A DNA stretch of 64,000 nt, from NCBI GenBank assembly GCA_002328185.1, contig DCWQ01000021.1, positions 38,015 to 102,014 of the forward strand. Reading direction: 5' to 3'. This stretch comes from Dehalococcoidia bacterium UBA2158. Lineage in GTDB: Bacteria; Chloroflexota; Dehalococcoidia; Lucifugimonadales; UBA3495. Numbering within the stretch: position 1 is the first letter of the stretch; every line of letters starts with the position of its first letter. The translations under genes were made by a program, and so were the position numbers. Positions 1 to 7,767 of the stretch are shown piece after piece. A model generated the notes under the pieces. The model was not told the origin of the DNA. It was given only the letters and a program-made list of their open reading frames with translations, and did not search any database.

Positions 1-552
1 TTCCACATCGTCGCCGGGTCTTCTATATCGCTGGTCGCGATATGGGTATCCGAGACACCCATGATCTGGGCCTTGGCGGTACTGGCCGGTCAGGGGCTTG
101 CCCTGGACTTGGTCCGGTTCAGAGTCGGCTGGCTGAACGCGCTGTTCACCCGCTGGCTGGCGCCCCTTCTCAAGGAAGACGAGGCGGCTCACATCACCGG
201 CGCCACCTACATGCTCATAGCGGCCCTGATCGTCTACGTGCTTTTTGGGAAAGAAGTGGCCATCCCGGTCATGTTCTTCCTATCCCTGGGAGACCCGGCG
301 GCTGCGATGGTGGGTCGGCGCATGCCTGGCCCCAGGATATTCGGCAAGTCTCCGCTGGGTACCGTGGCGTTCGTCGGAGTTGGCGCTGGGGCGGCGGCGG
401 TGCTCATCGTGGCCAACGGCATCGATCACCATTGGGCGCTTTGGGTGGGGGCAGGAGTGGCTGCAGTTGTGGAATTGGCGTCTATCCCACCGGATGACAA
501 TTTGGCCATTCCCCTTCTGGCGGGGACGGTTATGTTTGTGTTGGGAGTCTAG
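1..552 (+). CDS. Dolichol/phytol-kinase-like (DGK1/VTE5 family) membrane protein, 5' truncated
   Basis: The reading frame is open from the first base of the window, so the start lies outside; 183 residues remain. An FHIVAG stretch at the very N-terminus, several hydrophobic helices and the SLGDPAAAMVGRR loop are typical of CTP-dependent lipid kinases of the dolichol kinase/SEC59/DGK1/phytol kinase group, which phosphorylate isoprenoid alcohols or diacylglycerol in the membrane. The conserved GDPAA acidic loop and a following FGKS loop are present. The family match is good, but the substrate cannot be read from the sequence. An internal ATG at 61 is probably not the start because the upstream residues fit the family. 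Confidence 0.75.
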   Translation, partial: FHIVAGSSISLVAIWVSETPMIWALAVLAGQGLALDLVRFRVGWLNALFTRWLAPLLKEDEAAHITGATYMLIAALIVYVLFGKEVAIPVMFFLSLGDPAAAMVGRRMPGPRIFGKSPLGTVAFVGVGAGAAAVLIVANGIDHHWALWVGAGVAAVVELASIPPDDNLAIPLLAGTVMFVLGV

Positions 553-703
553 GCGGTCTCCGAGTCGTATAGGTCAGGCTAAAGCCAGGACAATATCCGT
601 TTGGAACTAAACAGGCCTTGGTCCATTGGACTGCGGTGGATGCCAAGCGTAGCGGGTTGAAAACTCGCGCCTACGGACCGGTCCGTCCCAAGCTCAAGAT
701 GAA

Positions 704-835
704 TGGATTCCGGCGAAAGCCGGAATGACGGGGAAGTAACTCCCTCTCCCATCCTTCCGCGGAAAGAGGAGAGGGTGAGGGCGATGGTTTGGCGCAAGTC
801 TGGTTTGCCTGGATTCCTGCTTTCGCAGGGATGGC
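704..835. repeat. Cluster of palindromic dispersed repeat units
   Basis: The 320-base gap between 553 and 871 holds no gene but three repeat units. At 704-730 a perfect 7-bp stem (TTCCGGC/GCCGGAA) closes a GAAA loop. At 742-783 a unit begins CCCTCTCCCATCCTTCC and is closely matched at 14781-14830. At 810-835 a stem TCCTGC/GCAGGG carries a TTTC loop, so it looks like the first unit in reverse orientation. Units of this kind are widespread intergenic palindromes in many bacterial genomes; no function is visible. Confidence 0.6.
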
Positions 836-871
836 GTAGGGGTTGGCCAGGACGAACGGTGTGGCGTAGCC

Positions 872-2233
872 CTACTGGGCTGCCCCGTTGAAATCGGTTA
901 TCTCCGCCCGCTCCCGCTGGAATTTCACGTAGGCTTGCTTGCTCATCAGCGGCCGGTGATTGGCTTTGACCTCTTGGGCCCGCTTGGCGCCGTCGGCCAG
1001 CAGGTCGATCACTACCATGGCCATGATCTTGGCAGGCATGATCACCGCGGACTCGTAGTCGGTGATGACGTACTCACTGCTGTGGCCCGGACCGACCGCT
1101 CCGGCGGCGTAGGGGTGGCATGCGGGCATCAGGTGGCTTAGGTCTCCCATGTCGGTGGAGCCGCCTCGGTTGTGGCGGGCTGGCATGACCAGCGTGGCCT
1201 GTTCCCCCATCAGTTCAACGGCTGTCCTCCGGAAGATGTCCTGCAACTTAGTATCGTGGCGCATGGGCAGGTAACCGGGGATGGTGGTGATGTTCACCGA
1301 AGCTCCCACGGCCAAGGCTCCGGCCCGGAAACAACGGTCCACCGCCACGGAGTTCTCAACCACAACCTTGGGGGTGGATGAGCGGACACGCCACTCCAGT
1401 CTCACATCCGAGGGCACAGCGCTGACTGCCTCGCCGCCCCTGGTCATGATTCCGTGGACGCGGACGGTGTCGTCGGCCTTGTGGGTCTCCCTGAGGGCGT
1501 TGATGGCTTGGATGGCGAATGAGGCAGCGTTCAGGGCGTTGACGCCCCGGTGGGGCAGGCTTCCGGCATGGACCCCGACGCCCGTGTACTTAATGAACTT
1601 CACCACGTGGCCGTTGCTGGTGCCGCCCATGGCGAACTTACGCTCGCCCATGTCGCTGGCCGTGTGACACATCATGGCGATGTCCACGTCATCGAACTGG
1701 CCCAGGCGGATCAGTTCTTGTTTGCCGCCCAGGAACTCCAGCTTGCCCTCATTACGCATCTCCAGCCGCTGTTCGACCTCAATGAACTCCTCAGCTGGCA
1801 CGGCGAAGGGCACGATCTCGCCCGAGAGTTGGGCCATCACTTCAGGAGTTAGTAGACCCATCGTGGCTCCCAGCATCATGCCGATCTGACAGTGATGACC
1901 GCAAGCATGGGCTGCGCCGGTGTCAGGGTCGGCGTGGGGATGTTCGGTCACTACCAGGGAGTCCAGTTCGCCGATCACGGCCACTCTGGGTCCGGGGCCT
2001 GCGCCGCCCTGTATGCGGCCCTTCAGTCCGGTGAGTGCCAGCCCGCTCTCGTGCTGGATGCCCAACTCTTGGAATTTCTCGGACACGAGTTTGGCGGTCT
2101 TGACCTCACGGAACCCGGCCTCAGGGTTGGCCAACACCTGCTGAGCCACGCCCACGATCTCCTTCTTGCGCTTCTCAATGGTCTCGCAGGCGCGTTTTTT
2201 TAGCTCTTCGATTGTAAGAGTAGATGTGGTCAT
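872..2233 (-). CDS. M20 family metallopeptidase / amidohydrolase
   Basis: 453 residues with the M20 (aminoacylase/AbgB-like) signature: a metal ligand region GELDSL, the HACGHH dinuclear-metal motif near residue 110, PAEEF with the catalytic and ligand acidic residues, and a C-terminal GGSTDMGD block. Such enzymes hydrolyse amide bonds of N-acyl amino acids or related conjugates in the cytoplasm using two zinc ions. It is followed upstream (46 bp) by a paralogue in the same direction, so the two are likely cotranscribed. The ATG at 2233 has no clear ribosome binding site. The substrate is unknown. Confidence 0.88.
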   Translation of the reverse strand: MTTSTLTIEELKKRACETIEKRKKEIVGVAQQVLANPEAGFREVKTAKLVSEKFQELGIQHESGLALTGLKGRIQGGAGPGPRVAVIGELDSLVVTEHPHADPDTGAAHACGHHCQIGMMLGATMGLLTPEVMAQLSGEIVPFAVPAEEFIEVEQRLEMRNEGKLEFLGGKQELIRLGQFDDVDIAMMCHTASDMGERKFAMGGTSNGHVVKFIKYTGVGVHAGSLPHRGVNALNAASFAIQAINALRETHKADDTVRVHGIMTRGGEAVSAVPSDVRLEWRVRSSTPKVVVENSVAVDRCFRAGALAVGASVNITTIPGYLPMRHDTKLQDIFRRTAVELMGEQATLVMPARHNRGGSTDMGDLSHLMPACHPYAAGAVGPGHSSEYVITDYESAVIMPAKIMAMVVIDLLADGAKRAQEVKANHRPLMSKQAYVKFQRERAEITDFNGAAQ

Positions 2234-2274
2234 GGATTAGGAGACCCTAGATGAGAGAGTAGGTGTGGTCATGG
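2218..2274. repeat. 18-bp direct repeat spanning a start codon
   Basis: Positions 2218-2235 and 2257-2274 are identical in 17 of 18 bases. On the minus strand both copies contain an ATG followed by ACCACA. The lower-coordinate copy is the translation start of the M20 gene at 872-2233; the other would start only an 11-codon frame. It looks like a short tandem duplication of the initiation region. Confidence 0.7.
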
Positions 2275-2278
2275 GTGA

Positions 2279-3607
2279 TTAGCTCTTGAAAGTCTCTTCA
2301 GAGGCAAGGTCGCGCATGAACTTCAGGTATTCGGGGGTGGACATGTCCGGACGCTGACCTCCCGCGATGCTGTTGCCGTGGGACGCGTCGTCGGCAAGTA
2401 GGTCGATGGCCGTGTTGGCCAGGGCCTTGGCTCCCTTGATCACGGCCAGGCTGTAGTCCTCGATCACGTAAGTCGCGCCGTGGCCGAGGCCGGTTGCACC
2501 GCCTACGTAGGGATGAATGACGGGCATTAGGCGGCTGATGTCGCCCATGTCGGTGGAGCCGCCCCGGTGGTCCACGTAGCCGACGTTCTCTTCGCCCACC
2601 AGTTCTGCAGCGTTGACCCGGAAAATCTCAGCCATCGCTTTGTTCTGCTTTAGCGGCATGTAGCCGGGAATGGTCTGAATCTTGACCTGGGCGCCCACTG
2701 CCATGGCACCGGCCCTAAGCGCCCGGTCCACCTTGGTGTTGGCGTCCATAAGCGCCTCCAGACTACGTCCCCGGACAAAGGTCTCCATGCGCACATCGGC
2801 GGGCACTGCGCTAACCGCCTCTCCGCCCTTGGTGATGATGGGGTGGACTCTGATGCTGTCCTCGTCCCGGAAGGTCTCCCGGTTGAAGTTGATGGCGGTC
2901 ATCGCCATCATGGCGGCGTTCAGGGCGTTGATGCCCAGGTGGGGCGCGCCCCCTGCATGGGAGGCCTTGCCAATGAATTGGATGCGCTTGGCCACGGTGC
3001 CGTTGTTGGTGTTGCTGATGCACATAAGCTTTTCGGCCGGGTTGCTGGTGGTGTGGAGCATCATGGCCAGGTGGACGTCATCGAATTCGCCCAGGCGGAC
3101 CAGTTCCGGTTTGCCGCCCAAGAACTCGATCTTGCCGTCGCGTCGCAGCCCGTCCCGGTATTCGATCTCGATGTATTCTTCAGCCGGGACCGCCATGAAG
3201 GCGAGACGCCCGGCCAGATGGTCAAGGACATTGGAGTTGGTTAGCGCCGTGGCCGCGCCCAGTATCATGGCTATCTGGCAATGGTGCCCGCAGGCGTGGG
3301 CCGCGTTGGTGTCGGGGTCGGCATAGGGGTGATCGGAGACGATCAGAGAGTCTAGTTCGCCCAATATGGCCAGGGTCGGGCCGGGGGAGGTGCCCGAGGC
3401 GTCGGCCCGCACTCCCGTCACGGCCAGTCCACTCCTGGGCTGCATTCCCAGGACGGCGAACTGCTCGGCCACCAGCTTCGCGGTCTTGACCTCGCGGAAC
3501 CCGGGCTCCGGGTTCTTGAGGATGGTCTTGGCCACGGCGGTCAGTTCATCGGCTTTGGCGTCGATGATCTCCGCTGCACGGCGTTTCAGGTCCTCTTTCG
3601 AGGGCAT
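2279..3607 (-). CDS. M20 family metallopeptidase / amidohydrolase (tandem paralogue)
   Basis: 442 residues, clearly paralogous to the 872-2233 product along its whole length: GELDSL, HACGHH, PAEEY and GGSTDMGD are all conserved, so the dinuclear zinc site should be functional. The ATG at 3607 is preferred: it has GGAG seven bases upstream and aligns with the paralogue's N-terminus. An in-frame ATG at 3637 would add ten residues and also has a CGGAG. The tandem copies probably act on related N-acyl or aminobenzoyl-glutamate-like substrates with different side chains; that is inference. Confidence 0.87.
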   Translation of the reverse strand: MPSKEDLKRRAAEIIDAKADELTAVAKTILKNPEPGFREVKTAKLVAEQFAVLGMQPRSGLAVTGVRADASGTSPGPTLAILGELDSLIVSDHPYADPDTNAAHACGHHCQIAMILGAATALTNSNVLDHLAGRLAFMAVPAEEYIEIEYRDGLRRDGKIEFLGGKPELVRLGEFDDVHLAMMLHTTSNPAEKLMCISNTNNGTVAKRIQFIGKASHAGGAPHLGINALNAAMMAMTAINFNRETFRDEDSIRVHPIITKGGEAVSAVPADVRMETFVRGRSLEALMDANTKVDRALRAGAMAVGAQVKIQTIPGYMPLKQNKAMAEIFRVNAAELVGEENVGYVDHRGGSTDMGDISRLMPVIHPYVGGATGLGHGATYVIEDYSLAVIKGAKALANTAIDLLADDASHGNSIAGGQRPDMSTPEYLKFMRDLASEETFKS

Positions 3608-3711
3608 CAGGCAATCTCCAAATCTGCCGCGGATCATTCAGGCTCCGGGCGGTGGTGTTGCGAGCGGTGTTGATTGTAACAAAGGCAGCCTGGGATGGGT
3701 ATCCCGGAGTG

Positions 3712-3717
3712 TATAAT
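3712..3717 (+). promoter_or_regulatory. Candidate -10 box for glycerate kinase gene
   Basis: A perfect TATAAT sits 70 bases before the glycerate kinase ATG and is preceded by TG. No convincing -35 hexamer is visible at 16-18 bp spacing, so if it is used it may act as an extended -10 type promoter. Confidence 0.4.
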
Positions 3718-3786
3718 GGCCGGGCTGCAGCTGAGCCTTAGGCTAGGCTCAAATCGTGCCTTGGCTCTTTCTATCCAAACACCCAT

Positions 3787-4920
3787 ATGAAGATAATCAT
3801 CGCCCCTCAGGGATTCAAAGGCGGCATCTCCGGTCTGGAGGCCGCCCGGGCCATCGCTCGTGGTGTCATGGCGGCCGCTCCCGATGCCGAGACGGTCCTG
3901 CTTCCGGTGGCCGACGGCGGCGATGGGACGCTGCACGCCCTCGTGGACGCCACTGGAGGTCAGATATTCACCAGCACGGTCACCGGCCCCATCAACCAGC
4001 AGGTGGAGGCCCAATGGGGCGTCATGGGTGAGGGCCGCACCGCCGTGATCGAGATGGCCCAGGCCTCGGGGTTGGCGATGGTCCCACCGCGCCGCCGCAA
4101 CCCAAAAATCACCACCACCCTGGGCACCGGCCAGATACTCAAAGAAGCGTCGGAAAGAGGTTTTGAGCGGGTCATTGTCGGTCTAGGGGGTAGCGCCACC
4201 AATGATGGAGGTGCCGGTATGGCGACTGCGCTGGGAGTCAGATTCCTCGACTCTGCTGGTAATGCCCTTCCGCCGGGCGGCGCCGCCCTGACGCAACTGG
4301 ACCGAATCGACACATCAGGGGTGCTGAAGAGCATCGCCGGTGTGGAGATAATCGCCGCGACCGACGTGACCAACCCCCTGTGCGGGCCCACCGGCGCGTC
4401 AGAGATATTCGGCCCTCAAAAAGGAGCGTCGAAAGAGGTGGTTGCCGAGCTGGACGCCGCGCTCCGGAACTTCGCCCAGGTGGTACGAAGAGACACGGGG
4501 CACGACATTCTTGACATACCGGGTGCCGGAGCGGCCGGTGGGCTGGGTGCGGGGCTGGTCGCCTTCGCCGGGGCCAAGATTCAGTCTGGAATCGACATGG
4601 TCTGCCAGGTGTTGGGCTTTGAACGACATCTGGAAGGCGCAGACCTGGTGATCACCGGCGAGGGCCGGGCGGACCTGTCCACAGTCTTCGACAAAGCCCC
4701 TGTTGGCGTGGCGCGCCATGCCCAGGCCCACGGGGTGCCCACGGTGCTGCTGGCGGGCAGTCTGGGCGATGGGCACGAAGAGCTGTACAAACATGGCGTG
4801 GCGTCAGTGCTGTGCATATCGGACGGGACCATGACTTTTCAGCAGGCCCTGGGCCGGACGGGTGTGATGCTCGAAGGGACAGCGGAACGGGCGGTGCGGT
4901 TGTTTCTGTTGAAACCTTAG
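3787..4920 (+). CDS. glxK: Glycerate kinase
   Basis: 377 residues of the bacterial glycerate kinase (GlxK/GarK) family, which phosphorylates D-glycerate to 2-phosphoglycerate (some members 3-phosphoglycerate) and feeds glyoxylate or serine-cycle carbon into lower glycolysis. Visible family features are the N-terminal IIAPQGFKGG, the VADGGDGTL motif, GLGGSATNDGG, DVTNPLCGP and the C-terminal ITGEGRAD block. Full length for the family. It converges on the CoA-transferase to its right with a stop-codon overlap of three bases (4917-4920), so the two ends share sequence. No strong ribosome binding site precedes the ATG. Confidence 0.93.
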   Translation: MKIIIAPQGFKGGISGLEAARAIARGVMAAAPDAETVLLPVADGGDGTLHALVDATGGQIFTSTVTGPINQQVEAQWGVMGEGRTAVIEMAQASGLAMVPPRRRNPKITTTLGTGQILKEASERGFERVIVGLGGSATNDGGAGMATALGVRFLDSAGNALPPGGAALTQLDRIDTSGVLKSIAGVEIIAATDVTNPLCGPTGASEIFGPQKGASKEVVAELDAALRNFAQVVRRDTGHDILDIPGAGAAGGLGAGLVAFAGAKIQSGIDMVCQVLGFERHLEGADLVITGEGRADLSTVFDKAPVGVARHAQAHGVPTVLLAGSLGDGHEELYKHGVASVLCISDGTMTFQQALGRTGVMLEGTAERAVRLFLLKP

Positions 4921-6161
4921 ATGATTCCCTGTTCCCTTAACCGGTCCAGATCCGCATCGGACATGCCTAAGTGGTGGCGGTAGACCAAGTCGTTGTCATG
5001 ACCTAAGGGAACGGAACCGCGCCAGATCTTGCCTGGTGTTTCTGAGAATTTGGGGATGATACCAGTCCCTTTGACCTTCCTGCCAAGCTGCAGGTCATCC
5101 CACTCGGTATGTATTTCCCTGGCCCGGTAGTGGGGGTCTTCAGCGATGTCTTTGGTGGTCATCACGGCGCTGCAGCCAATCTGAGCCGCGTTCATTATCT
5201 CCACCACTTCTTTGACCGTATGGTCTTCCAACCAACCCCGCAGGATGGCATCGAATTCGATTCCGGGGATGGATTCAGGGTTGCTCCGGGCTTCTAGCCG
5301 GTACGCTGCGGTGGTGTCCATGCCCAACACCCTGCATACGCGGTCGAACACCGTCCCCAAGGCGGCGATGGCCACCCACCCGTCTTTGGCATGGTAGGTG
5401 CCAAAGGGTTGGCTCCGTCCACTCTGGTTGCCGCGGCGCTCGGGCACGATCTCTGTTTCGAAATACTCCACCATCGAGCCGGACATCACCTTGTGCACGG
5501 CCTCGTACTGCGCTAGATCGATCACCTGGCCTTTTCCGGTGCTTTGGGCATGGATATAAGCTGCCAGAGACGACCACAAACACATCTGGGAGGTGGTGTA
5601 ATCTGCGGCCAGAGGTCTGGCAGTCATCGGTGGTTCCGGGTCCGCGGAGCCCGTGATTGCCATGGTTCCGCCAAACGCTTGGCCTATAGGGTCGTAGGAG
5701 GCCCGATTCAGATAGTCGGGGTGGCCGGTCTGCCCGTAACCGGATACGTGGGTGATTACGATTGCGGGATTTGCGGCCAAAACCGTCGCATCGTCCAAGT
5801 CCCATTCAGTAAACGTGCCAGCCTTGGAACTCTCCATCCAGATATCGACTCCGGCTATCAACCGGAGGAACATCTCCCTGCCTTCACGGGAAGTGAAATC
5901 CAAGGTGGTATGGAAGGTGTTTCGCCGGTCTTGAAGCCACAGGGGATTAAACCTGAGGCCGTCTTTAACTTTGGTGACGACACCCGTGCCCCGGGTAACA
6001 TCGCCGAAGCGCGGACGCTCTATCTGAATCACTTCGGCCCCCATCTCTGCCGCCAAAGCTGCGGCAAACGGCTGGGCGACGATGGTCCCGGTAGACAGGA
6101 TGCGCACCCCTTGGAGCGGACCGAATTGCTCCGGAAGAAGCGACTCCGCTCTGGGCGACAT
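4917..6161 (-). CDS. CaiB/BaiF family CoA-transferase
   Basis: 414 residues of the family III CoA-transferases, which move CoA between carboxylic acids through an aspartyl-CoA thioester. The N-terminal VRILSTGTIVAQPFAA fold entry and the C-terminal block TGKGQVIDLAQYEA are present. Asp187, in LAADYTTS, aligns with the catalytic Asp169 of formyl-CoA transferase, so the enzyme should be active. The start codon abuts the stop of the HEPN gene, implying cotranscription with the nucleotidyltransferase/HEPN pair. The substrate acid is unknown. Confidence 0.88.
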   Translation of the reverse strand: MSPRAESLLPEQFGPLQGVRILSTGTIVAQPFAAALAAEMGAEVIQIERPRFGDVTRGTGVVTKVKDGLRFNPLWLQDRRNTFHTTLDFTSREGREMFLRLIAGVDIWMESSKAGTFTEWDLDDATVLAANPAIVITHVSGYGQTGHPDYLNRASYDPIGQAFGGTMAITGSADPEPPMTARPLAADYTTSQMCLWSSLAAYIHAQSTGKGQVIDLAQYEAVHKVMSGSMVEYFETEIVPERRGNQSGRSQPFGTYHAKDGWVAIAALGTVFDRVCRVLGMDTTAAYRLEARSNPESIPGIEFDAILRGWLEDHTVKEVVEIMNAAQIGCSAVMTTKDIAEDPHYRAREIHTEWDDLQLGRKVKGTGIIPKFSETPGKIWRGSVPLGHDNDLVYRHHLGMSDADLDRLREQGII

Positions 6162-6563
6162 TTAGACGATCCGCTCTTTGGTGAATCCCAAGACCTGGGC
6201 GGATAGCTCGATAGACCGCTCGGCGTCGATCTCGTCGAAGGCTTCAGAGCAGGTGCCGCTGGGCAGGAACTCGGGATACCGGGTGATGTAGTGGTATTTA
6301 TCCAATTGGCGGGCTTCCGCCTTCACGGTGTCGAACATCATGTCGAAGAGTTTGGCATCCTCGCACAGGTCCAGGAGCGAATGACCCCAGACGTCCTCGA
6401 CCCGCTTGTGGTACAGGTAGGCTTTGATGGCCTTTTCCGCCGCCTGCTGTCCCATGAAGCAGGCCAGGTTGTGCCGCCCGCCTTCTTTTAGGAATTTGGC
6501 GTCTTCCAAATCTTGTTCTGCCTGGCGCAACCAGCGGGCGCCCTCTGCCAGGTAATCAGCCAT
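6162..6563 (-). CDS. HEPN domain protein
   Basis: 133 residues, almost all helical, matching the HEPN domain that pairs with minimal nucleotidyltransferases. The QAEQDLEDAKFL helix, the CFMGQQAAEKAIKAYL helix and R54-x6-H61 (an Rx4-6H-type motif associated with RNase activity in HEPN toxins) are visible. The ATG at 6563 is chosen because a GGGAG lies ten bases upstream and it overlaps the upstream gene by eight bases; an ATG at 6587 lacks a ribosome binding site. MNT-HEPN pairs are often toxin-antitoxin modules, but this one is fused transcriptionally to a CoA-transferase gene, so a housekeeping role is possible. Confidence 0.8.
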   Translation of the reverse strand: MADYLAEGARWLRQAEQDLEDAKFLKEGGRHNLACFMGQQAAEKAIKAYLYHKRVEDVWGHSLLDLCEDAKLFDMMFDTVKAEARQLDKYHYITRYPEFLPSGTCSEAFDEIDAERSIELSAQVLGFTKERIV

Positions 6564-6900
6564 TGTTAAATATCTCCCGTCCTTCACGGCAGGCTTTGGC
6601 CAACGCCGGCAGCTTCTCCTTCATATCCTCGAACTCTGCCGGAGTGTAGACCAGGGTGTCTATGTCTGTGGAGCTTGGCAGGTGGTACGAGAAGAAATCG
6701 GCGCGCCGTCCGAAGGAATATTCTGTGTCATGGACGATGATTAGCTCTATCTTGGTGTCGGGTTTGTAGTCGCCGGCGGCCATGTCGCCGCTCAGTATGA
6801 CCTTCTCGACTCCCAGAATGGGGATCATCTCCTCGATCACTACCAAGTCCCGCTCCAGCATCTGCCTGCGGAACTCGCCAAATCCAACGCGCATGGGCAT
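6556..6900 (-). CDS. Degenerate MNT-type nucleotidyltransferase domain protein
   Basis: 114 residues with the size and layout of minimal nucleotidyltransferases partnered with HEPN proteins. The canonical GSxxxGD...SDxD signature reads SGDMAAGDYKPDTKIEL here: the Ser after Gly38 is Asp39, and the two metal-binding Asp positions are Lys50 and Glu52. Nucleotidyl transfer therefore seems unlikely; a binding-only or regulatory role toward the HEPN partner is plausible. AGGTGA precedes the ATG at 6900 with normal spacing. The gene overlaps the HEPN gene by eight bases. Confidence 0.7.
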   Translation of the reverse strand: MPMRVGFGEFRRQMLERDLVVIEEMIPILGVEKVILSGDMAAGDYKPDTKIELIIVHDTEYSFGRRADFFSYHLPSSTDIDTLVYTPAEFEDMKEKLPALAKACREGREIFNNG

Positions 6901-6957
6901 GTGGGTTCACCTTTTTTGGTGGGTGGGTCTTTGGAATTTGGGGGCGAAGAGTCGAGA

Positions 6958-7003
6958 GAGCCCCCATCCCAACCTTCCCCCGTTGCGACGAGGGAAGGGA
7001 TTG
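6958..7003. repeat. Dispersed repeat, CCCATCCCAACCTTCCCCC type
   Basis: The gap between the lutC-like and nucleotidyltransferase genes contains a unit beginning CCCCCATCCCAACCTTCCCC followed by an imperfect inverted arm (GAGGGAAGGG). A close relative occurs at 34911-34962, also in a gap between genes. Confidence 0.5.
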
Positions 7004-7008
7004 TTGTT

Positions 7009-7767
7009 CTACCCTAAAATGACCATGTGGACTTCTTTGGGGCCGTGGACGCCTTCTATGATGGTCATTTCTATGTCTGCTGTGCGGCTGGGCCCGGTGA
7101 TGAAGTTCAGGTAGCTGCCCATCTCGCCGCCCCGCTGATGATACTCCAGCCGGCGTAACAAGAACAGGTCATCTAGAGACTCTAATATGTCCTTGGGGCG
7201 CACCAACGCGATGTGGACCGGCGGCACCAGGGACACCAAGCGGCTCAACCCTTGTCTGGGCAAAACGACCAGCGACCCGGTCTCGGCCAGGGCGTAGTCA
7301 GCCCCCGTAATGCCGATGCCGGACTGCCGTATCTCTTCCCGCAGCGCCTCTCGCGTGTTCGTCTCATCCCGTTCGACCGTGGTCACCTTCAGCCCCATGT
7401 TGGCCAGGGCTGCGTCCACGGGAACCGAGTCAAAGACGTCTTGGGCAGAGCGGACGACGTTGGTGGCTTCAGAGTCGCGAGCCACGGACTCGATGTAACC
7501 GATGGCCTCTTCCACTCCCAAAGCCCGGTGGACATTCCAGCCGCCCAGGGCGGCCATCTCGGCCAGTTTGTCCAGGAGGGCCGGCAGGTTCTCTTCCAGC
7601 CGTTTGCGAATCTGGGAGGATTGTTCCTCCATCTCCAGTACAGTGTCAGTCAAACGTGGGTAAGGCTCTGCAGGAGGAACGTCGCCGCGGCCCAGCGCTT
7701 GTCGCACCGATCGGAGAAATTCTGCCTTGGGCGTTCCCAGCAGTTCGCTGGACTCAGGAGTCGTCAC
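7009..7767 (-). CDS. lutC: LutC/YkgG family LUD-domain protein
   Basis: 252 residues with the LUD (lactate utilization) domain: GITGADYALAETGSLVV, RLVSLVPPVHIALV and the C-terminal TGPSRTADIEMTIIEGVHGP block are characteristic. With LutA and LutB it forms an iron-sulfur enzyme complex oxidising L-lactate to pyruvate. A GTG at 7767 with AAAGG eight bases upstream is chosen; it overlaps lutB by 14 bases. An ATG at 7794 would add nine residues but has no ribosome binding site. It is third in the lutABC order. Confidence 0.88.
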   Translation of the reverse strand: MTTPESSELLGTPKAEFLRSVRQALGRGDVPPAEPYPRLTDTVLEMEEQSSQIRKRLEENLPALLDKLAEMAALGGWNVHRALGVEEAIGYIESVARDSEATNVVRSAQDVFDSVPVDAALANMGLKVTTVERDETNTREALREEIRQSGIGITGADYALAETGSLVVLPRQGLSRLVSLVPPVHIALVRPKDILESLDDLFLLRRLEYHQRGGEMGSYLNFITGPSRTADIEMTIIEGVHGPKEVHMVILG

